38,337 bases of DNA from JBGUVL01 sp045134375 (GCA_045134375.1 JBGUVL010000065.1:1-38337); one strand, 5' to 3'. Counted from the stretch's first letter, positions 8,474 through 16,368 are shown. Translations and numbers: made by a program. The notes: generated from the letters alone by a model not told the origin.

Positions 8474-8503
8474 ATTGTACCTTTTTCACCTAAGTAAGCG
8501 CAA
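8474..8503 (-). promoter_or_regulatory. Promoter of the hyp operon
   Basis: TTGCGC (8503-8498), 18-base spacer, TACAAT (8479-8474) on the minus strand, with the first ATG at 8433. It is divergent from the gntR promoter. Confidence 0.55.
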
Positions 8504-8533
8504 ACATCTTTCCCTATTTTTTCCAAAACAACA

Positions 8534-8562
8534 TTGAAAAAAATTCAAAAAATGACTAAAAT
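8534..8562 (+). promoter_or_regulatory. Promoter of the gntR gene
   Basis: TTGAAA (8534-8539), 17-base spacer, TAAAAT (8557-8562). The predicted start near 8569-8570 coincides with an in-frame ATG at 8569, which argues that the true start codon is 8602. Confidence 0.65.
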
Positions 8563-8575
8563 AAAGTTATGGTTC

Positions 8576-8586
8576 TGGTTCAACCA
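8576..8586. promoter_or_regulatory. GntR/FadR-type operator
   Basis: TGGTTCAACCA is a perfect 5-bp inverted repeat about a single C. It matches the general FadR-subfamily site TNGTNNNACNA. It lies about 7 to 17 bases after the predicted start of gntR transcription, where a bound repressor would block its own gene. Confidence 0.6.
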
Positions 8587-8601
8587 CTAACAGGTGATAG
8601 T

Positions 8602-9303
8602 ATGGAATTCAAACGGATTATTTCCCCTACATTAAAAGAATTATTCATTGAAGAAATTGAAACTCAAATTTTATCTGGTGCTTTATCCATTGGTGAAAAA
8701 CTACCTCCAGAAAGAGAAATTGCCCAAAAAATGCAAATTTCCCGTTCGGTGGTCAATGATGGTATTGTTGAAATGGCAAAAAAGGGTTTTTTGACCATTA
8801 TCCCAAGACAAGGTACCTATGTAGCCGATTTTAAAAAATATGCGACGGCAGATATTTTAGTATCCATCATGAAACATGGCTCTCTTAGTCATGACTATAT
8901 CCTATCTACCTTAGAAATTCGAAAACTATTTATGTGCTATGCCTTAGAAGGATGTATTGAAAGAATTGATGGGAATGGATTTGAACGAATGAAACAAATT
9001 TGTCATGATTTTTATTATTCAAAAACGGCGGAAGAAGGATCCGAATTGTTGTATAATTTCGATCATTGCATTGCAGAATATTCCGGAAATCTATTGGTTC
9101 CTATTCTGTTTTCCTCTTTTAAAATTCCAAACGTGATGTTGTTAGCTCGCTATCTTCGTCTTTATGGAAAAGAGAAAATGCACGATCGTAATATGAAACT
9201 ATTGCAGTGCATTGAAAGAAAAGATTGTCCCAATGCGATCGCCATCATGCGACATTCGATTGAAGAAACAATCCATGGAACGACCGAAATTTATAATGAA
9301 TAA
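8602..9303 (+). CDS. GntR family regulator, FadR/FCD-type
   Basis: Transcription factor of about 233 residues. The N-terminal winged helix is clear: LKELFIEEIETQILSGALS, GEKLPPEREIAQKMQISRSV, then the wing GFLTIIPRQGTYVAD. The C-terminal part is all-helical, with the length of an FCD sensor domain, which usually binds small organic acids with a metal. The ATG at 8602 follows AGGTGA; the frame from 8569 would begin at the transcription start. It is divergent from the hyp operon, with an operator match between them, so it most likely controls both itself and the operon. The effector would reveal the operon's substrate class. Confidence 0.88.
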   Translation: MEFKRIISPTLKELFIEEIETQILSGALSIGEKLPPEREIAQKMQISRSVVNDGIVEMAKKGFLTIIPRQGTYVADFKKYATADILVSIMKHGSLSHDYILSTLEIRKLFMCYALEGCIERIDGNGFERMKQICHDFYYSKTAEEGSELLYNFDHCIAEYSGNLLVPILFSSFKIPNVMLLARYLRLYGKEKMHDRNMKLLQCIERKDCPNAIAIMRHSIEETIHGTTEIYNE

Positions 9304-9330
9304 AGGAAGCACTACACTTCCTTTTCTTTT
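9303..9330. terminator. Terminator between converging gntR and repressor genes
   Basis: AAGGAAG (9303-9309), 7-base loop, CTTCCTT (9317-9323), then TTCTTTT. The stronger T-run serves the plus-strand gntR transcript. Confidence 0.65.
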
Positions 9331-9922
9331 ATAAATAAGTTTTTACAAACAATACTTTTCCCAACACTTGCAAAGGTAAGGCAGCAATCTCTTCCTTCGT
9401 ATAGAAACGATCTTGAATGGTTTCGTTTTCTGCCTGTAAAAGAATTCCGTTCCGTGCTTTGATAAAGCGTTTGATCGTCACCTCATCCCCGATTCTGACA
9501 ACGGCAATCGCTCGATCTTCCACCATATTGCATGCTCTGACATACACATAGGAACCATCACAAATTCCTACATTGATCATCGAATCGCCTTTTACCTCTA
9601 AAAAATAATCCCCATTTTGATATTCCTTTCGACTAACGATTTCTTCCCCTAGATATTCTTGTGAAAGCAACATATCATAGCCCGCTTTTGCCATTCCCAA
9701 TACCGGTTTTTTCAATTCAATTGTTTCTTTCTGCAACATTGCCGCAACATCAAAACCCAATACTCGGCTCATATTTTGGGCCGTCTCTCCTTGAATGCTT
9801 TTCACTTCTCCTCGCAGCCATCTTCCTACACTCATAGGAGTTACTTGAAATCTTTCCGCAATTTCAATATTGGAAAGATGATAGCGGTTTTTATAATCTA
9901 AAATAATATCTTTTAATTCCAT
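9329..9922 (-). CDS. Self-cleaving repressor: XRE helix-turn-helix plus S24 peptidase domain
   Basis: 197-residue LexA-like repressor resembling phage CI and HdiR rather than LexA, because the N-terminal domain is XRE-type (NIEIAERFQVTPMSVGRWLRG, about 18-38). The S24 domain shows the self-cleavage site A80-G81 in GMAKAG, the catalytic serine S114 in GDSMI and lysine K151 in VTIKRF. DNA damage and RecA filaments would trigger cleavage and derepression. It faces the Y-family polymerase gene across a 139-base region with a symmetric operator. A -10 TATAAT (9951-9946) with TTTTCA at 9974-9969 is its likely promoter. Confidence 0.9.
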   Translation of the reverse strand: MELKDIILDYKNRYHLSNIEIAERFQVTPMSVGRWLRGEVKSIQGETAQNMSRVLGFDVAAMLQKETIELKKPVLGMAKAGYDMLLSQEYLGEEIVSRKEYQNGDYFLEVKGDSMINVGICDGSYVYVRACNMVEDRAIAVVRIGDEVTIKRFIKARNGILLQAENETIQDRFYTKEEIAALPLQVLGKVLFVKTYL

Positions 9923-9993
9923 GATTGCTCTCCGTTTTTTCTTTTATTATAAAATATTCCACTCCTATTGAAAAGATTTTCCATCATTTTCAA

Positions 9994-10025
9994 AACATAA
10001 ATAACATAATTATGTTGATTATGTT
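9994..10025. promoter_or_regulatory. Four-half-site operator between repressor and polymerase genes
   Basis: Half-sites AACATAA (9994-10000), AACATAA (10003-10009), TTATGTT (10010-10016) and TTATGTT (10019-10025) form a symmetric array. The central 14 bases (10003-10016) are a perfect palindrome; the outer half-sites repeat at exactly 9 bases on each side. The right end covers the -35 of the polymerase promoter. Confidence 0.75.
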
Positions 10026-10043
10026 ATCTTTTCGCATTATAAT
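10015..10043 (+). promoter_or_regulatory. Promoter of the Y-family polymerase gene
   Basis: TTGATT (10015-10020), 17-base spacer, TATAAT (10038-10043). The -35 lies inside the operator, consistent with direct repression. Confidence 0.75.
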
Positions 10044-10061
10044 ACGAAAGGAGGCGAAACT

Positions 10062-11315
10062 ATGAAGCAATATTTATGCATTGATTTAAAAACGTTTTAT
10101 GCTTCTGTCGAATGTGTGGAACGAGGACTCGATCCTTTTCAAACAAAGCTTGTGGTAGCCGATCCTAGCCGTGGAAAAGGAGCAATCTGCTTGGCTGTTT
10201 CTCCAAAAATGAAGCAACTCGGTGTCAAAAATCGCTGTCGTGTATATGAGATCCCAAGCGACCTATCCTATATCACAGCACTTCCCCGTATGAAGCTATA
10301 TATGCGTTATTCCGCTGCTATTTACGGCATCTATCTTAACTATATCTCAAAAGAAGATATCCATGTCTATTCGATTGATGAAGCGTTTCTCGATGTGACA
10401 AATTATCTACGATACTATCAAATGAGTGCGAGAGAATTGGCCCAGCGAATCGTGAAAGACATCTACGATACCTATGGTATCACGGCTACGGTTGGCATTG
10501 GTACCAATCTTTATCTAGCCAAAGTTGCACTGGATATTAGTGCCAAACACAACCATGATCATATGGCGATGTTAGATGAAGAAAGTTATCGTGCAACCCT
10601 ATGGAATCATACTCCCTTAAGTGACTTTTGGATGGTTTCCAAAGGAACGATCAATCGATTGGCACAATATAATATTCATACGATGCAAGATATCACAAAA
10701 GCAAATCCTAAAATATTATATAAAGAATTTGGTGTGAATGCGGAATATTTGATTGATCATGCCTATGGGAAGGAACCAACGACAATTCGTGATATCAAAC
10801 GTTATCAACCAAAACATAATTCCATTTCAAACAATCAGATCCTATTTGAAAACTATCATTTTGATGATGCCTTATTGGTATTAAAAGAAATGGTAGAATT
10901 GAATGTATTAACCCTGATTGAACGACACCTTGTGACGAATCATATCAGTATCCATGTTGGCTATGGGGATCGTACAACAAAGTCAACCACCGCATCGAAA
11001 AAAATAAAATATACAACCAATTCCTTACAAATTCTAAAAAAAGAATTCATCGACTTATTTGAAGCCAAGGTTTATCATTGCTGCCCCATTCGTTCCATTG
11101 GAATTTGCTTTGGCAATGTGAAAGAGGAATACTATGAAGCCTACGATCTTTTCATCGATCAAAAAGAAATTATGGAAGAAAGAAAACTTCAACAAACCAT
11201 CGTTAGCATTCAACATAAATATGGAAAAAATGCAGTGTTAAAAGGGATGAATCTATTGGAAAAAGCAACTGCACAAAAAAGAAATCAACTAATTGGAGGT
11301 CACAATGCAGAATAA
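10062..11315 (+). CDS. Y-family DNA polymerase, UmuC/UvrX-like
   Basis: 417-residue translesion polymerase that copies damaged DNA at low fidelity. Visible: CIDLKTFYASVE with metal ligand D7, the second metal motif SIDEAFLDV (D106, E107), the palm and thumb, TATVGIGTNLYLAKVALDIS, then a little-finger region. It closely fits the UvrX/YqjW type of Firmicutes, often carried by plasmids or prophages beside yolD. AAAGGAGGCG precedes the ATG. It overlaps the next gene by 11 bases. Control by the adjacent self-cleaving repressor is strongly suggested by the operator over its -35. Confidence 0.93.
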   Translation: MKQYLCIDLKTFYASVECVERGLDPFQTKLVVADPSRGKGAICLAVSPKMKQLGVKNRCRVYEIPSDLSYITALPRMKLYMRYSAAIYGIYLNYISKEDIHVYSIDEAFLDVTNYLRYYQMSARELAQRIVKDIYDTYGITATVGIGTNLYLAKVALDISAKHNHDHMAMLDEESYRATLWNHTPLSDFWMVSKGTINRLAQYNIHTMQDITKANPKILYKEFGVNAEYLIDHAYGKEPTTIRDIKRYQPKHNSISNNQILFENYHFDDALLVLKEMVELNVLTLIERHLVTNHISIHVGYGDRTTKSTTASKKIKYTTNSLQILKKEFIDLFEAKVYHCCPIRSIGICFGNVKEEYYEAYDLFIDQKEIMEERKLQQTIVSIQHKYGKNAVLKGMNLLEKATAQKRNQLIGGHNAE

Positions 11316-11640
11316 AAACAAAGCCGCAAGAGCTCAAATTTTTCAACCCTTCGATTCCTTAAAAGGATTTCGAGAATATTTAAAAGAAATGGAGAAAATC
11401 GTTGTTACAAAAAAAGAGCTATCCACTGACCAATACGAAGATATCAATTTTATCCTTCATCAATTGACCTGTGGGAAAATGGTAAAGCTTATCCACTACC
11501 ACAATCAGCAGTACATTGAAACAAAAGGTATGGTTGTGCGAATCGACGAATTACAGAAAAGAATCAAGATCGTAGACAAATGGATTTTCTTCTATGACAT
11601 CGTTTCAATCGAAATCGTGGAGAACGATTTTAAGAAATAA
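11305..11640 (+). CDS. YolD-like protein
   Basis: 111-residue protein of the YolD-like family, regularly found directly after UvrX-type polymerases and thought to act like UmuD as a polymerase partner. The ATG at 11305 follows TTGGAGG and lies inside the end of the polymerase gene; a GTG/ATG frame from 11293 lacks such a site. The body has the family's central strand-rich part (KLIHYHNQQYIETKGMVVRI, DKWIFFYDIVSIEI). A strong terminator follows. Confidence 0.85.
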   Translation: MQNKNKAARAQIFQPFDSLKGFREYLKEMEKIVVTKKELSTDQYEDINFILHQLTCGKMVKLIHYHNQQYIETKGMVVRIDELQKRIKIVDKWIFFYDIVSIEIVENDFKK

Positions 11641-11653
11641 TATACAATACACG

Positions 11654-11690
11654 AAAAATCCTTCGTAATAGTGAAACGAAGGATTTTTTT
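11654..11690. terminator. Bidirectional terminator
   Basis: AAAAATCCTTCGT (11654-11666) pairs fully with ACGAAGGATTTTT (11676-11688), with A and T tracts on both sides. It serves the converging yolD-like and ECF genes. Confidence 0.88.
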
Positions 11691-12254
11691 CTATGATTTT
11701 ATTTCCATTTTATTCATGATACGCTCTGGAAGCTTACGCAATAATGCGATGACAAGTAACATGCTGATAATGCGGTCCAAATAATCACTCAGCAACTGTA
11801 CAACAAAGCAACTTCCTGTTAATCCCAATGGTGTTTTCGCCAATAATTGAACGAACATCGTTGATCCAGAAGAAGTAATTCCACCAAATAAGCCAGCGGT
11901 GATGCATGCGCTCAAAAAAGAAGTCGGAATGGTAATCAAAAGCGCAGCCACCCAGATCCATCCTTTTTTCTCATTTTTTTTCTTCCATACGATACCTGCC
12001 AAAAGACCTAATAAAATGCCAACAGGAGCGTAATAAAGTGCATAGATATCACTGGTGATACCAAAGATAATGCCACTTAACAGATTCGGAATCATGCCGT
12101 AAATAGGACCATAGATTGCCGCAATCAAAAAGGTTCCAATGCTATCGAGATAGATAGGAAGATGCAGTAGCAATGCAATCTCACCACCAATGATATTCAT
12201 CACAACAGCAAAAGCAATTAAGCAAAGATGATAGGTTGTTATTTTATTTTTCAT
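11691..12254 (-). CDS. ECF transporter substrate-binding (S) component
   Basis: 187-residue membrane protein with about five to six helices and the short, very hydrophobic layout of energy-coupling-factor S components (HLPIYLDSIGTFLIAAIYGP, PNLLSGIIFGITSD). It would capture a small molecule and use shared EcfA/A'/T subunits, which are not in this window. Its ATG overlaps the stop of the nucleoside hydrolase by four bases, so the two are coupled. This makes a nucleoside or nucleobase-like compound the likeliest substrate; that is inference. Confidence 0.85.
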   Translation of the reverse strand: MKNKITTYHLCLIAFAVVMNIIGGEIALLLHLPIYLDSIGTFLIAAIYGPIYGMIPNLLSGIIFGITSDIYALYYAPVGILLGLLAGIVWKKKNEKKGWIWVAALLITIPTSFLSACITAGLFGGITSSGSTMFVQLLAKTPLGLTGSCFVVQLLSDYLDRIISMLLVIALLRKLPERIMNKMEIKS

Positions 12255-13252
12255 ATGTTTTCTCCCCCTACTACAAGTACTTCTAATAAATCTAATTCTT
12301 CTCTTTTTTTATGAAAAAGACATTCAAAAAAGAGATAGAAGAATTCGACTACATTAACCTCTGTTAAAACAAAAGCATTCGCTTCTTTTCGATAAAAATG
12401 ATTCGCATCCACAATCGATTGTCCTCGAGCTATCCCATCCGTTTCAATCGCTACATAGGAAGGAAAGCCAGACGCTATTTCTGGTTTTAAGAAATAAGCA
12501 ATTGCCAATGGATCGTTGATGACACAACCAATAATATGTTCCCATTCCCAATGAAAGTCATAGTAAAATTTTGTAATTTTACGAATAAAGGCACCTAATT
12601 GTGGTTGCAGTCGTTCCATATAAGATAAAAGATTAGGCGTCAAAACAATTTTTCGAGTGACATCCAAACCTACCATATGGATTTGTTTTCCCAGTTTTTC
12701 CATTTGCTGATATACCATTGCCGCTGCCTCAGGGTCTTCCCAATAGTTATATTCTGCCACCGGGGAGCAATTCCCATGAGATCGATAATTCCCTCCCATA
12801 GATACCAATGTTTCAATTTGATTAAACGCCTCTTCATCACGGACAATGAGAGCAGCTAAATTAGTCATAGGCCCAATCGCAATAACAGAACAAGATTCCT
12901 CTCGTAATGTTTTTGAAAGGAAAGAGACAGCATCCATTGATTGCTCATAGCCCTCAACATTTTCTAAGAAACTCTCGCCAAGCCCATCTCTGCCATGCGT
13001 ATCTAGCGCATCCACATACTCTTTCTTAAGAGGCTGGCTAGCTCCTTGATAAATAGGAATCGAAAGACGATTCAGTTGTTTTAACACTTTTTTCGCATTT
13101 TCAAATCCCAACTCTACCGGTGAATTCCCACATACAATAGTAATTCCCACCACTTCTATCATTTCCGAAGAAAGAGCCATCATAATCGCTAAACTATCGT
13201 CAATTCCAGGATCACAATCAATAATTACTTTTCTTTTTTTATCTGTCATCAT
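12251..13252 (-). CDS. Nucleoside hydrolase (IunH/Rih family)
   Basis: 333-residue N-ribohydrolase that splits nucleosides into base and ribose. The family's calcium-binding motif DCDPGIDDSLA lies at the N-terminus, and the later ligand regions are present (IAIGPMTNLAAL, SMGGNY, VAEYNYWEDPEAA, ending with CVINDPLAIAYF). The two adjacent ATGs at 13252 and 13249 follow GAAGGTG. Substrate range (purine, pyrimidine, or thiamine-like) cannot be read off. It is the first gene of a two-gene unit with the ECF S-component and has a terminator in its own leader. Confidence 0.92.
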   Translation of the reverse strand: MMTDKKRKVIIDCDPGIDDSLAIMMALSSEMIEVVGITIVCGNSPVELGFENAKKVLKQLNRLSIPIYQGASQPLKKEYVDALDTHGRDGLGESFLENVEGYEQSMDAVSFLSKTLREESCSVIAIGPMTNLAALIVRDEEAFNQIETLVSMGGNYRSHGNCSPVAEYNYWEDPEAAAMVYQQMEKLGKQIHMVGLDVTRKIVLTPNLLSYMERLQPQLGAFIRKITKFYYDFHWEWEHIIGCVINDPLAIAYFLKPEIASGFPSYVAIETDGIARGQSIVDANHFYRKEANAFVLTEVNVVEFFYLFFECLFHKKREELDLLEVLVVGGENI

Positions 13253-13269
13253 TTGTTTTTCACCTTCTC

Positions 13270-13310
13270 AATAAAAATGACCTCACCCATCAATAACAGG
13301 TAAGGTCATG
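13270..13310 (-). terminator. Leader terminator of the nucleoside hydrolase gene
   Basis: On the minus strand ATGACCTTACC (13109+200 to 13299) pairs with GGTGAGGTCAT (13287-13277) with one G-U pair and an 11-base loop, followed by TTTTTATT. It lies only 18 bases before the start codon and downstream of a -10 box, so it is an attenuator rather than an end-of-gene signal. Confidence 0.6.
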
Positions 13311-13359
13311 AAAAAAGCACTGACGAAAACGACAGATTACTCTCACTATTGCACCTATT

Positions 13360-13388
13360 ATTATACTGGGAGGTTTTCTAAAACCAGT
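13360..13388 (-). promoter_or_regulatory. Promoter and palindrome upstream of the nucleoside hydrolase
   Basis: TATAAT (13365-13360) is a perfect -10; the -35 region is poor. It is occupied instead by the inverted repeat GGTTTTCTAAAACC (13372-13385, 6-bp arms), flanked by ACTGG and CCAGT. This looks like a site for a repressor or activator. The cognate regulator is not identified. Confidence 0.5.
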
Positions 13389-13568
13389 TCCTATTTTTTA
13401 TATCATAGAATAAAAAGAAAAGCAAGCAAATGAGAATAACGAAAGAAATATTTTCTACTTCACTTATAAAAAAGGATGTTATCAAGGTACGCATTTCCTT
13501 ATTATTTACCATTCTTACTTATCTTTTATCAACTTTGCTTTTTAACAATAATAATTTAGTTACTGCCA

Positions 13569-13862
13569 TCAACGATTGCTCTTATGAATTACATTTTCCT
13601 TTCGAAAATATACGTTTTTAAACTTCAGGATGGATGCGATTAGAAAGGATATCCCTAGTAATAGAAAAAGTAATCCTACAATGATATTGTCTTGTATTGT
13701 GATCCTACCTATGAAAAATAAAATTCCAATTATCCCGACAAAAAACAATGATAGCAACGTAATCAATAAATATCGTAATCCTTGCGGAAGCCGATCCCTC
13801 TTACTTGCTTCCATCATTCCCTCTAGCACTAATTCCAATAGTAATTCAATAATATATTCCAT
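13569..13862 (-). CDS. Small membrane protein, function unknown
   Basis: 97 residues with an N-terminal amphipathic part (ELLLELVLEGMMEASKRDR), two hydrophobic helices (about 30-53 and 56-77) and a basic tail. GAGGAAAG precedes the ATG. It starts 17 bases after the end of a sister small-membrane-protein gene that is broken by a stop codon, so the pair was probably one operon. Small paired membrane proteins of this kind are often immunity or stress proteins, but nothing here proves that. Confidence 0.6.
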   Translation of the reverse strand: MEYIIELLLELVLEGMMEASKRDRLPQGLRYLLITLLSLFFVGIIGILFFIGRITIQDNIIVGLLFLLLGISFLIASILKFKNVYFRKENVIHKSNR

Positions 13863-13879
13863 ACTTTCCTCTTTGCTAT

Positions 13880-14101
13880 TTAAAATAGCGAATCAAATAT
13901 TGCGAATAACGTTTTCGCAAAAGTTTTACTTAATTTACAAAGTTGTATCACGCTTCCTATCATTAAATAGATACTAAATAAACAAAGCAAAAATCCAAAA
14001 GTACCATCGGGTGCTTCCCATACAAATAATTACAGACAAAACAAGGAAATTCCCAAGATCAGTAGCGCAAAATAGAACAAAATTTTATTGTTTTTCTTCA
14101 T
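13880..14101 (-). pseudogene. Small membrane protein gene broken by an in-frame stop
   Basis: From the ATG at 14101 (preceded by AAGGAG) the frame reads MKKNNKILFYFALLILGISL, then FCL, then a TAA at 14032-14030, and continues without further stops through LFVWEAPDGTFGFLLCLFSI to a natural TAA at 13880-13882. The 74-codon reading has two hydrophobic helices separated by a WEAPDG loop, which looks like genuine protein. The start site, binding site and full frame are intact apart from one codon, so this is a recent inactivation, a read-through gene or a sequencing error. Confidence 0.6.
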
Positions 14102-14248
14102 CGCTTTTCTCCTTTTCTTTTCGAATGATCCATTATTTTGAATCATAAGGTAGAAACGTTCAATCATAATTCTTTTCCTGATTTTATTTTGAATGATACT
14201 TCCATATTTGATGGTATATTTTAAATAACTAATTACATTCGAAAGACT

Positions 14249-14377
14249 CTATCTTAGTTTGCAGTCATGATCTAAATTTAATTCTTTGCTCAAACTTAAT
14301 GTGAGAACAAATAAACTCATTCCAGCCCCATTACTTTGCCATTCAACAAATCGTTTGATATCTTTTAATAAGTTTTC
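14249..14377 (-). pseudogene. Possible gene remnant
   Basis: A 42-codon open stretch without a start codon reads as plausible protein (LLKDIKRFVEWQSNGAGMSL then FVLTLSLSKELNLDHDCKLR). It begins right after a TGA and ends at TAG 14251-14249. No ribosome binding site is present. It may be the tail of a decayed gene. Apart from this and the repeats at 14375-14407 I see nothing in 14102-14423. Confidence 0.3.
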
Positions 14378-14407
14378 TCAATCATTTAATGAATTCTCAA
14401 TCATTTA
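14375..14407. repeat. Direct repeat TTCTCAATCATTTA
   Basis: Identical 14-base copies at 14375-14388 and 14394-14407, spaced 19 bases start to start, just downstream of the rlmCD stop codon. Confidence 0.5.
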
Positions 14408-14423
14408 CCTCGATACGATGATC

Positions 14424-15773
14424 CTATTTCAGCTTGGAAAGTAAAACAATGCTCTCCACATGAAAAGTGTGCGGAAACATATCATAAAGAAACATTTCTC
14501 TTGCAACATAACCATTTCGTATTAAATATTTTAGGTCGCGAATCTGAGTTAATGGATTGCATGATATGTAAACCACTTGTTTCGGCGATAATTTCACTAA
14601 AGAAGATAAAAATCTTTCATCACTGCCCTCTCTTGCAGGATCTAAAATTACTGCATCAATTTTTTCTTTTTGCTCTGCTAAGTTTACCATGAAGGTTCCG
14701 GCATCTTCACAGAATAATCTTACATTCGTTATTTTGTTACGCTTTGCATTAACAATTGCATCTTTCACAGCATTTTGATTCACTTCTACACTATATACTT
14801 TTGCCACTTTATCCGAAGCGATCATCCCAATGGTCCCAATGCCACAATACGCATCAATTAACGTTTCATTTCCATTGAATTGCAACAATGAAATTGCTTT
14901 TTCATATAGTTTCTCACACTGTTCATGATTGATCTGATAAAATGATTTTGATGAAATTCGAAAATATTTCCCACATAAAATATCTTCGATAAATCCTTTT
15001 CCATAAATTACGGTTTCCACATTACCCAGTACAACACTTGTCTTTCTTGGATTATAATTAAAAATTACTGTTGTTATTTCAGGATGTTTCTCTTTTAACA
15101 ATCTTAAAAAATTATTTTTGGCTTTAAATACTTTTTCCGCACCTACGATAACAACCATTGTTTCATTCTTGATCATCGACCTACGAATTAAGATATGACG
15201 CAGAAAACCATATCCACGATCTTCATCGTAAATTTCAATTTTACTTTTTTTAACGATTTCTTTTAAATCTTCAATTAATTCGTTGGTAACATCTTCATGA
15301 AGCAGACAATGTTGAATCGGAATAATCTTATGTGTATACTCCTCATAGAATCCAGCTACCACTTCTTTTTTCTTTTTTCCAAATGAAATAATGATTTTAT
15401 TACGATAGGAATAAGGATGTTCCATTCCAACACATTCCTGTACTTTAAGTCTTAAATTCTCTTTTTTTAAGGCTTCCTTTATCATCGTTTGTTTCATTTC
15501 TAATTGTTTTTTATAAGAGAGATGCAAAAGATGACAACTACCACAGGAATCAGAATAGGGGCACTGTGATTTCATCCGATCGCTGGAAGCAGAAACAATA
15601 CGTATTAATTTTCCTGTATAGCCATTGTTTATTTTCTTACCAACTTCGACTTCTACAACTTCATCTAATATCACACCACGTACGCCAATATGGGAATTAT
15701 GGTAAGGAATCAACCCCATTCCATTTTCATCAATTGCACTTACTTTTCCTATCATAACATTATTTTTGCTCAT
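14424..15773 (-). CDS. rlmCD: 23S rRNA (uracil-C5)-methyltransferase, RlmCD/RumA type
   Basis: 449-residue SAM-dependent RNA m5U methyltransferase. Visible: N-terminal TRAM domain (about 1-60), iron-sulfur Cys motif C71, C77, C80 in CPYSDSCGSCHLLHLSY, the SAM-binding motif YCGIGTIG, DPAREG and the catalytic Cys motif YISCNP near residue 404. In Bacillus the homologue methylates U747 and U1939 of 23S rRNA; Firmicutes have one or two paralogues, so exact sites are uncertain. Its start overlaps the end of the HAD gene by 14 bases. Confidence 0.9.
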   Translation of the reverse strand: MSKNNVMIGKVSAIDENGMGLIPYHNSHIGVRGVILDEVVEVEVGKKINNGYTGKLIRIVSASSDRMKSQCPYSDSCGSCHLLHLSYKKQLEMKQTMIKEALKKENLRLKVQECVGMEHPYSYRNKIIISFGKKKKEVVAGFYEEYTHKIIPIQHCLLHEDVTNELIEDLKEIVKKSKIEIYDEDRGYGFLRHILIRRSMIKNETMVVIVGAEKVFKAKNNFLRLLKEKHPEITTVIFNYNPRKTSVVLGNVETVIYGKGFIEDILCGKYFRISSKSFYQINHEQCEKLYEKAISLLQFNGNETLIDAYCGIGTIGMIASDKVAKVYSVEVNQNAVKDAIVNAKRNKITNVRLFCEDAGTFMVNLAEQKEKIDAVILDPAREGSDERFLSSLVKLSPKQVVYISCNPLTQIRDLKYLIRNGYVAREMFLYDMFPHTFHVESIVLLSKLK

Positions 15774-16368
15774 GCAGTAATGCCTCCAATTGTTCCTCTA
15801 CTTTGCATTCATCATTAAAATGAATTCCAAAAAAACCACAGGATATCGCAGCCTGCACATTTTCTAAACAATCATCAAGAAAAACACTTTCTTCTGGAAG
15901 TATTTGATAGCGATTGCAAAGACAATGGTAAATTTCTGGATCTGGCTTTGCTAGTTTTTCCTGGAACGAAACAACATAGCCATCGCAATCTTGAAAAATA
16001 TGATAGCGTTTTTTAATATAATCATAGGCTTCTTTATTCAAATTAGAAAGAAGATAGACGCCATATCCTTTTCTTTTTAACATTAACATTTTTTCCATCG
16101 TATAGTCTAATGGCTCTAATATTTGCACCCAATGATCTAGCATTTCTTCGATTCTTTCATGATACTGTGGATAAAGACGTTGAAATTCATGTTTAACGTC
16201 GTCCAAGCCAAGCACCCCTAAATCATATTTTTTCCACACATCGGATGTCATCATAAGGTCACAAACACTCTCAGAGAAATTCGAATCTTGAAATAGAGCA
16301 GCAAAATATTCTTTTGGTTTAAACTGGAGCAATACATTTCCTATATCAAAAACTATATTTTTAATCAT
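15760..16368 (-). CDS. HAD family phosphatase, YihX-like
   Basis: 202-residue haloacid dehalogenase-type phosphatase. Nucleophile D8 lies in VFDIGNVLL, the DxGNV variant typical of the YihX/epoxide-hydrolase N-terminal group. The cap region is helical; SNLNKEAYDYI, the lysine in EKLAKPDPEIY and the metal motif VFLDDCLENV complete the active site. YihX of E. coli removes phosphate from glucose 1-phosphate, but the substrate here is not certain. It is translated just before rlmCD with a 14-base overlap. Confidence 0.88.
   Translation of the reverse strand: MIKNIVFDIGNVLLQFKPKEYFAALFQDSNFSESVCDLMMTSDVWKKYDLGVLGLDDVKHEFQRLYPQYHERIEEMLDHWVQILEPLDYTMEKMLMLKRKGYGVYLLSNLNKEAYDYIKKRYHIFQDCDGYVVSFQEKLAKPDPEIYHCLCNRYQILPEESVFLDDCLENVQAAISCGFFGIHFNDECKVEEQLEALLHEQK

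Noticed and set aside
8434..8526. N-terminal extension of the first hyp-operon gene
   Set aside because: It spans the predicted promoter, and AAGGAGGA sits directly before the ATG at 8433.
13253..13360. A known riboswitch (TPP, purine, preQ1, THF, fluoride) in the nucleoside hydrolase leader
   Set aside because: None of the conserved core sequences of these classes could be found by eye; kept only as an unassigned attenuator.
13430..13621. A 63-codon plus-strand frame
   Set aside because: No ribosome binding site, low-complexity I/L/S/N content, and its end overlaps the better-supported minus-strand gene at 13569-13862.
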